DNA of 64,000 nt from Falsiroseomonas ponticola (GTDB taxonomy: Bacteria; Pseudomonadota; Alphaproteobacteria; Acetobacterales; Acetobacteraceae), in the NCBI RefSeq assembly GCF_016805305.1, contig NZ_JAERQN010000006.1, positions 124,001 through 188,000 on the forward strand, in the 5' to 3' direction. The notes beneath the pieces were generated by a model, which did no database searches, was not told where the DNA came from, and saw nothing but the letters and a program-made list of their open reading frames with translations. Within the stretch, counting starts at the first letter, position 1. Every line of letters starts with the position of its first letter. The position numbers and the translations under genes were made by a program. Of this stretch, positions 8,394 through 17,029 are shown piece after piece.

Positions 8394-9457
8394 TATTCGC
8401 GGGCGAAGACGCAGACCAGCCCACCGCCGGGCGGCCCCTGATGTTCCGCCCCGCCACTCACGAAGACCTGGCCATCGCCCGTGACGGCGGCGACGATGGC
8501 GCCGAGCGCGCCGCGCAGGTGCCGCTGCGCATCGATATCCGTATCACCCAGCATGGTGTGCCGCGCGCCCCGGATGTGCCCGGCCTTGTCGGGCTCCCCC
8601 TTCGCGATCACGCCGAGCACGCGGCTGCGGTCCTGCACGGCAGGCGAGGCGTCCAGCCCCGCAGCACGGCAGGCGGCGATAACGCCATCGAGGTCCAGCA
8701 GGTCCCGCATCGGCGCGACACCCGCCGTGATGCCGGGCGCCCAGCCCACGGCGCGGCCGATCACCACCACCTCGTTGCAGGTGACCTCGATGCCGGAGGA
8801 GATGCTGACGCGGTTGGAGTAGTGCTGCACATCGCGCAGCAGCGCCGCTTCCGTGCCGGCCTCCGGCGCGATGTCACCGATGGCGATGCCCGCACCGAAG
8901 GCCGCCGCGGCGCGGGACAACGCCATCAGCACGCGCGGGTCGGTGCTGCGCGCATCGGGCCCGGGCGCGAGCGCACAGGGCGCCTTCACCTGGACCAGTG
9001 CCACATCCTCCGCCCGCGTGATCCCGGCATCGGCCATGGCGGCGCGGACGGCTTCCGTCACCGCCTCGATCTGCGCGACGCGGCCGATGGTCGCGGCCGG
9101 CGTCGGTGGGCTGAAGGCGCTGCCGAGCGCGAGGCCGGCCTCACCACCGGCATCGCGCGCCACGGCGAAGACCATGTAGTGCGGGGAGAGTGCGCCCTCC
9201 GTGCCCCCCGACAGCACGCAAGGGATGCGGGCCGCCAGGGCTTCGGGCGTCTCGTCCGTATGCCGCGCGAGCAGCAGCATCAGCGACTGCGTGAAAAAGC
9301 CGCGGGTGAAATCGTTCAGGCCGCCATTGCCCTCCGTCTTGCCGATCACGGCGCGGACGTCGCCGGCGCGGATCGTGCCGGCCTCGATCAGCGCGGCCAG
9401 CGCGGAAAGGTCGCCCGGATGGGCCATGGGGAGGCGATGGATGGACAGGCTCGGCAT
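8393..9457 (-). CDS. Ring-opening amidohydrolase (barbiturase / cyanuric acid hydrolase family)
   Basis: The 354-residue protein shows the threefold-repeat architecture of the AtzD/TrzD/barbiturase family. Each repeat supplies a Ser-Gly motif (LSGGTEG, SISSGIE, VSGGAEH) and a lysine segment (IGKTEGNG, VQVKAP, AKGEPDKAGHIRG). The family hydrolyses one ring amide of barbiturate or cyanuric acid. The ATG at 9457 gives the usual length; a GTG at 9493 and an ATG at 9427 are alternatives. It is convergent with the Mo-hydroxylase/ABC operon and divergent from an FAD monooxygenase. Barbiturate is favoured as substrate because a molybdenum hydroxylase that could make it lies next door; cyanuric acid cannot be excluded. 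Confidence 0.88.
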   Translation of the reverse strand: MPSLSIHRLPMAHPGDLSALAALIEAGTIRAGDVRAVIGKTEGNGGLNDFTRGFFTQSLMLLLARHTDETPEALAARIPCVLSGGTEGALSPHYMVFAVARDAGGEAGLALGSAFSPPTPAATIGRVAQIEAVTEAVRAAMADAGITRAEDVALVQVKAPCALAPGPDARSTDPRVLMALSRAAAAFGAGIAIGDIAPEAGTEAALLRDVQHYSNRVSISSGIEVTCNEVVVIGRAVGWAPGITAGVAPMRDLLDLDGVIAACRAAGLDASPAVQDRSRVLGVIAKGEPDKAGHIRGARHTMLGDTDIDAQRHLRGALGAIVAAVTGDGQVFVSGGAEHQGPPGGGLVCVFARE

Positions 9458-9522
9458 GGCTGAAGCATAGGGCGAATGGCGCGGGCTTTGCACGGCCCGC
9501 GCAGAACGGACGGACAGTTTCC

Positions 9523-10674
9523 ATGCGCATCGGCATCATCGGCACGGGAGTCGCGGGCAGCCTGCTGGCGGAGGCGCTTCTCGATGCCCCCGGCATCGAC
9601 GTCGCGGCCTTCGAACGCGTGGCGCCGGGCGAGCATGCGGAAGCCGGCACGGGCCTCAATATCGGCCCGAACGCGCTGAAGGCGCTGCGCCTGCACATGC
9701 CGAAGCGCCACGCCGCGCTGCGGGAGGCCTCGCTGCCCTGGCATCGCTGGTTCGTCGATCTCACGGATGGCACGCGGCTCTTCGACCTCGACATGCTCTC
9801 GGTCGCGGAGGAGCCGGGCGTGCGCATCCGCTGGTCGGAACTCTACCGGCTGCTGCGCGCCCCGGCAGCAGGCTGCACCCGCAACGCGCATGTGCTGGAG
9901 GCGCTGGAGGAGGATGCGGCGGGCCGCCTGGTGCCGGTGTTCCGCACGCCGGATGGCCTGGCGCGCCACGGCGGCTTCGACCTGCTGGTCGGCGGCGACG
10001 GCCGCTACAGCCGGCTGCGCGCGCTGACGGCGGGGGAGCCCGGCAGCACGCTGCTCGGCGTCTGCATCTGGCGCCTGCTGGTGACCGAGGCCGCGGATTG
10101 CCCCTATGACGATTACGGCCAGTGGTTCAACGGCAATGCGCGGCTGCTGTCCTTCCGCGTGCCGGGCGGCGCCGTCTATATCGCCGGCACCTTCCCGCTG
10201 AACGGGTCCGAGACGATCCCGGAGGGCATGAAGACCGCGGAGGCGCAGCGCGCGCTGTTCACGCCGGCAAACGGCACCCCCTGCCCCGCGGTCGCCTGGA
10301 TGCTGGATAAAATCGAACAACACCTGCCCGACATCCATTGGGCGCGCAGCGCCACCTCCCCCGTCCAGCGCCATGCCGCAGGCGGCCGGGCGCTGTTCCT
10401 CGGCGATTCGGCGCAAGCCATGGTGCCGACGCTCGGCCAGGGCGCTACCCAGGCGGTGGAATGCGGCGTCGTCGCCGGCACGGTGCTGAAGCGCGGCGGG
10501 ACGGTGGCGGAGATCGCGGCGCTGCGCGACCCCCGCGTGAAATTCGTCAGCGACTTCTCCTGGGAAGCCAGCGACACGCTGGTGCCGCCCTGCGACGTCG
10601 TGGCCGGCACCCGCGCCAAGATGGAGGCGCCCTTCATGGACAAGCTGCGGCAGCTCTACACCGACGTGGCGTAA
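9523..10674 (+). CDS. FAD-dependent aromatic or heterocyclic monooxygenase
   Basis: This 383-residue flavoprotein belongs to the p-hydroxybenzoate hydroxylase fold. The N-terminal dinucleotide motif GIIGTGVAGS is at residues 4-13, a GGDGRYSRLR segment corresponds to the DG motif, and GDSAQAMVPTLGQGATQAVE is the C-terminal GD motif that binds the FAD ribityl chain. Such enzymes hydroxylate aromatic acids, pyridines or urate using NAD(P)H and oxygen. It is divergent from the ring-opening amidohydrolase (65-base gap) and ends three bases before the convergent permease gene. The substrate is unknown. Confidence 0.85.
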   Translation: MRIGIIGTGVAGSLLAEALLDAPGIDVAAFERVAPGEHAEAGTGLNIGPNALKALRLHMPKRHAALREASLPWHRWFVDLTDGTRLFDLDMLSVAEEPGVRIRWSELYRLLRAPAAGCTRNAHVLEALEEDAAGRLVPVFRTPDGLARHGGFDLLVGGDGRYSRLRALTAGEPGSTLLGVCIWRLLVTEAADCPYDDYGQWFNGNARLLSFRVPGGAVYIAGTFPLNGSETIPEGMKTAEAQRALFTPANGTPCPAVAWMLDKIEQHLPDIHWARSATSPVQRHAAGGRALFLGDSAQAMVPTLGQGATQAVECGVVAGTVLKRGGTVAEIAALRDPRVKFVSDFSWEASDTLVPPCDVVAGTRAKMEAPFMDKLRQLYTDVA

Positions 10675-10677
10675 GGG

Positions 10678-11427
10678 CTACCGCCCGGCCCAGTGGACGA
10701 AGCGCTTCTCGATCAGCAGGAAGAGCAGGTTGAGCGCATAGCCGAGCGCGCCGGCCACGAAGATGGTGCCGTACATCAGCCCGCTCTCGAACAGCATCTG
10801 CGCGTTGATGACGCGATGGCCGAGCCCGTCGGTGGAGCCGATGAACATCTCCGCCACCACCACGATCACCAGCGCGAGGGAGACGCCGGCGCGCATGCCG
10901 ACCAGGATCTGGGGCAGCGCCTCCCACACCAGCACATCGGCCATGATGCGCGGGCCGGAGGCGCCCATGATCCGCGCCGCCAGCACCCGCGTCCGGCGCG
11001 CATTGATGACGCCATAGGCCGCGTTGAAGAGGATGACGAGCGCGGCGCCGAAGGCCGCCACCGCGATCTTTGTGGACTCGCCCGGCCCGAACAGCACGAT
11101 GAACAGAGGAAACATGGCGGAGGCCGGCGTGGAGCGGAAGAAATCCACCACGAATTCGACGCTGCGATAGACCCGCTCCTTCGCCCCCAGCGCGACTCCC
11201 AGCGGCACGCCGATCGCGGTGGCGATCAGGAAGGACAGCATCGTCCGCTGCACCGTACGCCAGGTGTCCAGCGCCAGCGTCCCGCGCGTCAGCGCCGCCC
11301 AGGTATCCGTGAAGGCCTCGGCCGGTGGCGGCAGCAGGATGGGATCGGCCACGCGCAGCCAGACGGCGACCTGCCAGAGCAGGATGAAGCCGATGGCGCC
11401 GGCGAGTGGCGCGGCGATCGCCCTCAT
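10678..11427 (-). CDS. NitT/TauT-type ABC transporter permease (importer 2)
   Basis: This 249-residue integral membrane permease has an SsuC/TauC-like start (LLWQVAVWLRVADPILLPPP) and the coupling loop region near MGASGPRIMADVLVWEALPQ. It starts at the ATG overlapping the ATPase stop by four bases. It is the last gene of the leftward operon that begins with the deaminase at 15069. Confidence 0.88.
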   Translation of the reverse strand: MRAIAAPLAGAIGFILLWQVAVWLRVADPILLPPPAEAFTDTWAALTRGTLALDTWRTVQRTMLSFLIATAIGVPLGVALGAKERVYRSVEFVVDFFRSTPASAMFPLFIVLFGPGESTKIAVAAFGAALVILFNAAYGVINARRTRVLAARIMGASGPRIMADVLVWEALPQILVGMRAGVSLALVIVVVAEMFIGSTDGLGHRVINAQMLFESGLMYGTIFVAGALGYALNLLFLLIEKRFVHWAGR

Positions 11428-12194
11428 GCCGCCACCGCCGCCTGGAAGACATCGAGGCAGCGCGCCTTGATCGCCACGAAATCAGGCGAGGAGAGCGCCG
11501 CCGTGCCGCGCGGCCAGGGCAGCGCCACCGGCACGTCATCCGCCACCGTCGTCGGTCGCCGCGTCAGCATGAGCAGCCGGTCCGCCAGCACGATCGACTC
11601 CTCGAGGTCGTGGGAGACAAGCAGCGTCGTGACGCCGATCTCCTTCAGCACGGCCTGCAGCAGGTCGCGCAGCGACAGCGTCGTCTCATAGTCCAGCGCG
11701 GAGAAGGGCTCGTCCAGGAACAGCACCTCCGGCTCCACCGCCAGCGCCCGCATGATGGAGACCAGCTGCTGCTGACCGCCCGACAATTCATAGGGGTAGC
11801 GGTGGAGGTCGAAGCGCACGCGGAAGCTGGTGGCCAGGCGTTCCACGCGCCGTTCGATCTCCGCCTTCGGCAGGCCCATCAGGCGCAGGGGATAGCGGAT
11901 GTTGTCGGCGGCGCGGCGCCACGGAAACAACGCCTCCCGATAGTTCTGGAAGACATAGCCGACACGCACATCGGCGACATCCCGCCCATCATACAGGATC
12001 GTGCCGCCATCCGTCGGCAGCAGCCCCGCCGCCATGTTGATCAGCGTGGATTTGCCGCAGCCATTGGGCCCGAAGATGGCGAGGATGTCGCCCCGGCGCA
12101 CATCCAGGTCGAAGCCCGAATAGACGGGCTGCCCGCCGAAGGCCTTGCGCAGGCCACGGATGGAGATCGCGGCCTCCCGCGGGGGGATGCTCAC
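11424..12194 (-). CDS. NitT/TauT-type ABC transporter ATPase (importer 2)
   Basis: This is a 256-residue ATPase with Walker A GPNGCGKST at residues 42-50, signature LSGGQQQL and Walker B EVLFLDEPFSALD. The start is GTG at 12194, inside the stop of the binding-protein gene (GTGA overlap). It is part of the leftward operon deaminase, VOC protein, binding protein, ATPase, permease. Confidence 0.9.
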   Translation of the reverse strand: MSIPPREAAISIRGLRKAFGGQPVYSGFDLDVRRGDILAIFGPNGCGKSTLINMAAGLLPTDGGTILYDGRDVADVRVGYVFQNYREALFPWRRAADNIRYPLRLMGLPKAEIERRVERLATSFRVRFDLHRYPYELSGGQQQLVSIMRALAVEPEVLFLDEPFSALDYETTLSLRDLLQAVLKEIGVTTLLVSHDLEESIVLADRLLMLTRRPTTVADDVPVALPWPRGTAALSSPDFVAIKARCLDVFQAAVAA

Positions 12195-13156
12195 AGCGCG
12201 CGCAGGAAGGACCGCACCTCGATCCGGTCACGCACCACGCCCTGCGCCACGGCCAGGTCCACGAATTTCTGGAAATCCGCGATCTCCGCCGGCGTCATGT
12301 CCTTCACCATGCGGAAATTCACCAGCGGGATGGTCGGCGCCAGCTCGGCGGAGGTCTGCATGTGCTGCACCAGCAGCGGCCGCACACTGGCGGGATCGGA
12401 CGCCACCAGCGCGCAGGCCTGCGCCCAGGCGGCGGCGAAGCGCTGCGCGACGGCGGGCTTCTCGGCCAGGAACTTCCCCGTCAGGGCCGCGCCGGCGGCC
12501 CAGGCCTGCGCATCGCGGCGTCCGAGCAGATGCGTCGCGATGACGCCCGTCTCCAGCCGCCGCGCGGCACCGGCGCGCTCCGCGATGGTGGCGACGGGCT
12601 CCAGCGTATAGGCGGCATCGAAGGTGCCGGCGGCCAGTGCGCCGACATGCACCCCCATCTGCTGTTCCTGGATCGTGTAGTCCCGCCCCTCCTGCAGCCC
12701 ATTCGCCGCCAGCACGGCGCGGGCGGCGGAGATATTGGCGGGCCCGGGGGCGGAGAGGATGCGCGCGCCCTTGAGGTCGCGGATCGATTGCGCCGTGCTG
12801 CCCGCGCGCACGACGAACTGTTCCATCTGGTACTGCGCGTTCTGCCCGTTCAGCGCGACATAGACGGCGGTATTGGCGCGCCGCGCATTGATGTTGGCGC
12901 CCTCCAGCGTCACCAGGTTCGACGCGGCCTCCACATCGCCCGCGACCATCGCCTGCACGATCAGCGGCGCGGCCTGCAGCGGCACGGCGCTGGCCTCGAT
13001 GCCATGGGCCGCGAAGAAGCCGCGCTCCACCGCCACGTAGTAGGGCAGCGCGGAGGAGACGTTGAAGACCGCGACGCGGACGCGTTCGGACGCCTGCGCG
13101 CGCGCCACGGACGGCGCTGCGAGCGCGGCAAGAAGCAACGGGCGACGGCTGATCAT
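12191..13156 (-). CDS. NMT1-like ABC transporter substrate-binding protein (importer 2)
   Basis: This 321-residue exported binding protein starts MISRRPLLLAALAAP with an RR pair and an ARA-Q cleavage region, compatible with Sec or Tat export. The mature part (VRVAVFNVSSALPYYVAVERGFF) is typical of the NMT1/SsuA group. The ATG at 13156 is chosen because GAGGAAA lies about six bases upstream and the signal peptide begins there. It follows the VOC gene by ten bases. Confidence 0.88.
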   Translation of the reverse strand: MISRRPLLLAALAAPSVARAQASERVRVAVFNVSSALPYYVAVERGFFAAHGIEASAVPLQAAPLIVQAMVAGDVEAASNLVTLEGANINARRANTAVYVALNGQNAQYQMEQFVVRAGSTAQSIRDLKGARILSAPGPANISAARAVLAANGLQEGRDYTIQEQQMGVHVGALAAGTFDAAYTLEPVATIAERAGAARRLETGVIATHLLGRRDAQAWAAGAALTGKFLAEKPAVAQRFAAAWAQACALVASDPASVRPLLVQHMQTSAELAPTIPLVNFRMVKDMTPAEIADFQKFVDLAVAQGVVRDRIEVRSFLRAL

Positions 13157-13166
13157 GGCGGTTTCC

Positions 13167-13673
13167 TCAGACGAGCTTCGGATAGGTGGCGGGATCGTGG
13201 AAGTTGTGACCGGCGACGTAGCGGCGGTGGTCGGACATGTCCGGCATCGGCCCCGTCTCCGCCTGGCCATCGAAGGTGAGTTCGAGCTGCAGGCCGGAGG
13301 GGTCATACACGAAGAGCTGCCAGAGGCTCGTGCCGGGCACGAGGAACTCCCGCCAGTCGAGGCCCGCGGCGCGGAAGCGGGCGATGAAGGCGTGATAGCC
13401 GTGGCAGGCCAGCGAGACATGGTCGATGGCGCCCGTGCCCGTCGGCGCGCGCCCCTCCGCCCCCAGCGCGGGGCCGCCGGCATAGACATGCAGGATGGCC
13501 GCGCCACCGGGCAGCGGCACGCCGAGCCAGGCGCCCGGATAGCCGAAATCCGGCCGCTTCACTTCGGCCAGGCCGATGATGCGCGTGTAGAAGGCGACGG
13601 TCTGCGCCAGGTCATTCGTCTTCACCGCGACATGGAACAGCCCGGCGGTGATCGCGGCGCCATCAGCCCTCAT
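13167..13673 (-). CDS. VOC superfamily (glyoxalase/extradiol dioxygenase fold) protein
   Basis: The protein has 168 residues with the paired beta-alpha-beta-beta-beta modules of the vicinal oxygen chelate fold. Probable metal ligands are the His in GLFHVAVKT, the His in IDHVSLACH and the Glu in GLQLELTF. Members include ring-cleaving dioxygenases, glyoxalases and resistance proteins. Its place between a deaminase and an ABC importer suggests a catabolic step, but no substrate can be named. Confidence 0.8.
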   Translation of the reverse strand: MRADGAAITAGLFHVAVKTNDLAQTVAFYTRIIGLAEVKRPDFGYPGAWLGVPLPGGAAILHVYAGGPALGAEGRAPTGTGAIDHVSLACHGYHAFIARFRAAGLDWREFLVPGTSLWQLFVYDPSGLQLELTFDGQAETGPMPDMSDHRRYVAGHNFHDPATYPKLV

Positions 13674-13785
13674 GGTGGTCCATCCTCATCCCGGATGGAT
13701 GCAGCAACCCCCGTGCCAGTGCGGATGCGCGGTCAGCGGCACCAGGCCATCGCGAAGCTGCGCGTGGCGCAGGCAGCGGCGCCCA

Positions 13786-15069
13786 TCAGGCGGGCAGGCC
13801 GCCCCATCCGGCTCGACGCATGGCCGCCACCAGCGCGGCCTCCTCCTCCCGCACCAACCGTCCGTCGCGAACCAGCACGGTGCCATCCACCATCACGTCC
13901 CTCACGCTGCGGGGCGAGGCGCTGTAGAGCAGGTTGGCGCCGAGGTCATGCGCCGGCGCCATCTCCAGCCGGTCCAGGCTCCAGGTGACGAGGTCCGCGC
14001 GCTTGCCGACCTCCACGCTGCCGATGTGGGGATCGAGGCCCAGCACGCGCGCCCCATCCACCGTCATCATGCGCAGCATGGTGGCCACGGGCAGCGCGGT
14101 GGGATCGCCGGCGGATTGCTTGCCGACCAGCGCGGCCAGGCGCGCTTCCCAGATCATGTCCATCGCGTTGTCACTGGCCGTCCAGTCCGTGCCGAGCCCG
14201 ACCGGCACGCGGCCGACATAGCGATGCAGGGGGATGGTGCGTGCCTCAATCTTCAGGTTGCTGGCCGGGCAATGCGCGATGGCGATGCCGTCCTCGCACC
14301 AGCCCTCGATCTCCGATTCCTCGAGGTAGATGGCATGCGCCGCGACGGTGCGGGGACTGGCGAGGCCCGCGCGGCGCAGGCAGGCCAGCGCGCCGGCGTG
14401 GCCCCGCGCGCGCACCGCCGCCACCTCCGGCGCGGATTGCGCGACATGCAACACGACGCGCGCGCCCTCCCGCTCCGCACGCCGCGCAACCTCCGCCAGC
14501 AGCGCGTCGGAACAGGAATCGAGCGCATGTGGCGCGATGGCCGTGGTGATGCGGGATCGTGCGGGATCGCTGCCGTAGCGCGCGAGCAGCCGATCCGTCT
14601 CCGCCCAGGCCTCCGCCGCCCGCGCATCGGTCAATGTGCTGCCGACCACGGCGCGCATTCCCGATTCCTCGATCACCGGCGCCAGCCGATCCATGCCGGC
14701 CAGACGGTCCGCGATGCAGGTCACGCCGTTCAGCAGGAACTCCGCACAGGCTGCGCGGAGGGAGAGCGCGTAGTCAGCCTCCGTGAAGCGTTCCTGCCCC
14801 GGCACGCGATAGGCGCCCGCCCAGAAGTCGCGCGGCAGGTCCTCGGCCAGGCCACGGAACAGCGCCGTCGCGGCATGGGTGTGGACGTTCACGAGGCCGG
14901 GCGTGACCAGCGCGTGGCGGCAGTCGATCACCTCATCCGCGGGCGTGACCGCCAGGCCAGGGCCGATGGCGGCGATGACTCCGTTCTCGATCCTGATGTC
15001 ATGGCCACGCAGGATGCGATGCGCGGCATCCATGGTGAGGATCGCGGCATGGGTCAGGATCAGGGCCAT
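13786..15069 (-). CDS. ATZ/TRZ-type amidohydrolase (probable heterocycle or nucleoside deaminase)
   Basis: This 427-residue amidohydrolase superfamily enzyme resembles the S-adenosylhomocysteine deaminase, guanine deaminase and s-triazine hydrolase branch. Metal ligands are visible: His63 and His65 (NVHTH), His208 (VLHVA), His245 (AAHAIY) and Asp295 (GLGTDW). The usual HLAE segment reads HVAQ, so the Glu that shuttles protons in many relatives is Gln. An N-terminal beta-sandwich strand (ILTHAAILTMD) and the C-terminal GKRADLV stretch are normal. The ATG at 15069 is used; another ATG lies 15 bases upstream, and neither has a strong ribosome site. It heads the leftward operon with importer 2. 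Confidence 0.82.
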   Translation of the reverse strand: MALILTHAAILTMDAAHRILRGHDIRIENGVIAAIGPGLAVTPADEVIDCRHALVTPGLVNVHTHAATALFRGLAEDLPRDFWAGAYRVPGQERFTEADYALSLRAACAEFLLNGVTCIADRLAGMDRLAPVIEESGMRAVVGSTLTDARAAEAWAETDRLLARYGSDPARSRITTAIAPHALDSCSDALLAEVARRAEREGARVVLHVAQSAPEVAAVRARGHAGALACLRRAGLASPRTVAAHAIYLEESEIEGWCEDGIAIAHCPASNLKIEARTIPLHRYVGRVPVGLGTDWTASDNAMDMIWEARLAALVGKQSAGDPTALPVATMLRMMTVDGARVLGLDPHIGSVEVGKRADLVTWSLDRLEMAPAHDLGANLLYSASPRSVRDVMVDGTVLVRDGRLVREEEAALVAAMRRAGWGGLPA

Positions 15070-15120
15070 GCGGCATGCCCGCATGGCGTGGCGGGCCTGG
15101 TCAAGCCCGGCCTGGCGTAC

Positions 15121-15152
15121 GAATTTTCCGCACGCATCGGCCGGAAAAATTC
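15121..15152. promoter_or_regulatory. Inverted repeat in divergent promoter region
   Basis: The arms GAATTTTCCG and CGGAAAAATTC face each other across eleven bases in the roughly 180-base gap between the leftward deaminase operon and the rightward importer 3 operon. The arms are AT-rich against a GC-rich background. This layout suits an operator shared by both operons, with one of the nearby LysR proteins as a candidate binder, but no protein is identified. Confidence 0.4.
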
Positions 15153-15246
15153 GGCTTTGCGCACACCCGGCACCATGCTTGCATGCCAGCCCAACGCGCC
15201 GCGGGGCCGAGGGGGCCAAGCGCGGCCTGCGCGATGGAGATTGGGC

Positions 15247-16254
15247 ATGGCGTTGGATCGCAGGACATTGCTCAAGGCCTCGGCTGCCGTGGCGGGCACC
15301 GGGATGATGGTGGATGTCGCGGAAGCGCAGGGCCGCGCCGTGATCAACCTCCAGCTCGGCTGGATTACCGGCGGCAACCAGATCGGCGAGGTCTGCGCCA
15401 AGCAACTCGGCTACTACGAGGCCGAGGGCCTGGACCTGCGCATCCAGCCCGGCGGGCCCAACATCGATGGCGTCGCGGTCGTCGCCGCCGGGCGGTTCGA
15501 GGTGGGGCAGGTCTCCTCCTCCCCCTCCCTCATGCTCGCGGCGTCGCAGGACATTCCCGTGCGCTGCTTCGCGGCCGGCGCGCAGGTGCATCCCTTCAGC
15601 TACATCTCGCGCGCCCGCAACCCGGTGCGCCAGCCGCGTGACCTGATCGGCAAGAAGATCGGCACTCAGTCCACCGCGGTGATCCTGCTGCGCGCGCTGC
15701 TGGCCAAGAACAACATCGCGGAGCGCGACGTCACCATCATCCCGATCGGCGCCGACATGGCGCCGCTGATGACGGGCCAGGTCGATGTCATCACGGGCTG
15801 GCTGACGAACACGACCGCGCTGCGCGTGGTGACGGACCCCGTCGTCATGCGGCTGTGGGACACGGGCGTCCGGCTCTATGCCCTGCCCTACTACGCCACG
15901 GCGACAACGCTGGAACGCCGCGCCGATGTGCTGGCGCGGTTCCTGCGCGCCTCCGGCCGCGGCTGGGCCTATGCCCATGCCAACCGCGCCGCGGCCGTCG
16001 ACCTGCTGCTGAAGGAATTCCCGAACCTCAACCGCGCCGATGAGCTGGAGGCGCTGGAGGTGATGCTGGCCTATGCCTTCGGCCCGAAGACGGCGACGGA
16101 GGGCTGGGGCACCATGGACCCGGATGTGTGGCGGGAGCAGATCGACCTCTACGCGCAGCTCGGCCAGTTCTCCCGCCGCACGCCGCGGCTGGAGGAGGTG
16201 ATGACGCTCGATATCCTCCGCATGACCAACGGCAACCGCCCGCTGATCGGCTGA
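15247..16254 (+). CDS. THI5/NMT1-like ABC transporter substrate-binding protein (importer 3)
   Basis: The 335-residue precursor starts MALDRRTLLKASAAVAG, a twin-arginine type signal, and the mature part VINLQLGWITGGNQIGEVCA matches the NMT1/THI5-like group. It resembles the importer 1 protein in its opening and in the LDLRIQPGGPNI stretch (LDVRIAPGGPDI there), so the two probably bind related ligands. The ATG at 15247 has GGAG eight bases upstream. It is followed after four bases by the ATPase gene. Confidence 0.88.
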   Translation: MALDRRTLLKASAAVAGTGMMVDVAEAQGRAVINLQLGWITGGNQIGEVCAKQLGYYEAEGLDLRIQPGGPNIDGVAVVAAGRFEVGQVSSSPSLMLAASQDIPVRCFAAGAQVHPFSYISRARNPVRQPRDLIGKKIGTQSTAVILLRALLAKNNIAERDVTIIPIGADMAPLMTGQVDVITGWLTNTTALRVVTDPVVMRLWDTGVRLYALPYYATATTLERRADVLARFLRASGRGWAYAHANRAAAVDLLLKEFPNLNRADELEALEVMLAYAFGPKTATEGWGTMDPDVWREQIDLYAQLGQFSRRTPRLEEVMTLDILRMTNGNRPLIG

Positions 16255-16258
16255 GGCG

Positions 16259-17029
16259 GTGACCTCTGCCGTCGAATGCCGCGGCGTCACGGTGCGGTTC
16301 GTCACGGATCGCCGCACCGTCACCGCGCTGCGGGATGTCAGCATGGACGTGGAGGCGGGCGGCTTCCTCTCCCTGCTCGGCCCCTCCGGCTGCGGGAAGT
16401 CCACGCTGCTGCGCGTGGTGGCGGACCTCGTGACGCCGAGCACGGGCCATGTCTCCGTCTTCGGCATGGCGCCGGCAGCGGCGCGGGCGGCGCGGACACT
16501 AGGCTTCGTCTTCCAGGATGCGGCGCTGCTGCCCTGGCGGACGGCGCTGCAGAATGTGGAACTGCCGCTGGAAGTGGGCGGCAAGCGCGACCTGCCGCCC
16601 ACGGCACCAACGCCGCGCGAACTGCTGAAGCTGGTCGGGCTGGAGGGGTGGGAGAACAGCTACCCGCACGAACTCTCCGGCGGCATGCGCCAGCGCGTCT
16701 CCATCGCGCGCGCGCTGCTGGGTGGCCCGCGGCTGCTGCTGATGGATGAGCCCTTCGGTGCGCTGGATGAGATCACGCGCGACCGGCTGAACGAGGAGCT
16801 GCGCCGCGTGTGGCAGGAGACGGGGACGACGATCCTCTTCGTCACCCATTCCGTCTATGAGGCCGTCTATCTCGGCGAGCAGGTGCTGGTGCTGGCCGCC
16901 AATCCCGGGCGCAACGCCGCGCATGTCAGCGTCGACCTGCCGCGCGACCGGGACCTCACGATCCGCGAGACGCCGGCCTTCACCAGCATCGTCTCCGGCC
17001 TGCGCGACGCTTTGGGGAGGGGGCATTGA
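16259..17029 (+). CDS. NitT/TauT-type ABC transporter ATPase (importer 3)
   Basis: This is a 256-residue ATPase with Walker A GPSGCGKST at 41-49, signature LSGGMRQR and Walker B LLLMDEPFGALDE. It starts with GTG at 16259, just after the binding-protein stop. Its stop overlaps the TTG start of the permease gene (TTGA). Confidence 0.9.
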   Translation: MTSAVECRGVTVRFVTDRRTVTALRDVSMDVEAGGFLSLLGPSGCGKSTLLRVVADLVTPSTGHVSVFGMAPAAARAARTLGFVFQDAALLPWRTALQNVELPLEVGGKRDLPPTAPTPRELLKLVGLEGWENSYPHELSGGMRQRVSIARALLGGPRLLLMDEPFGALDEITRDRLNEELRRVWQETGTTILFVTHSVYEAVYLGEQVLVLAANPGRNAAHVSVDLPRDRDLTIRETPAFTSIVSGLRDALGRGH

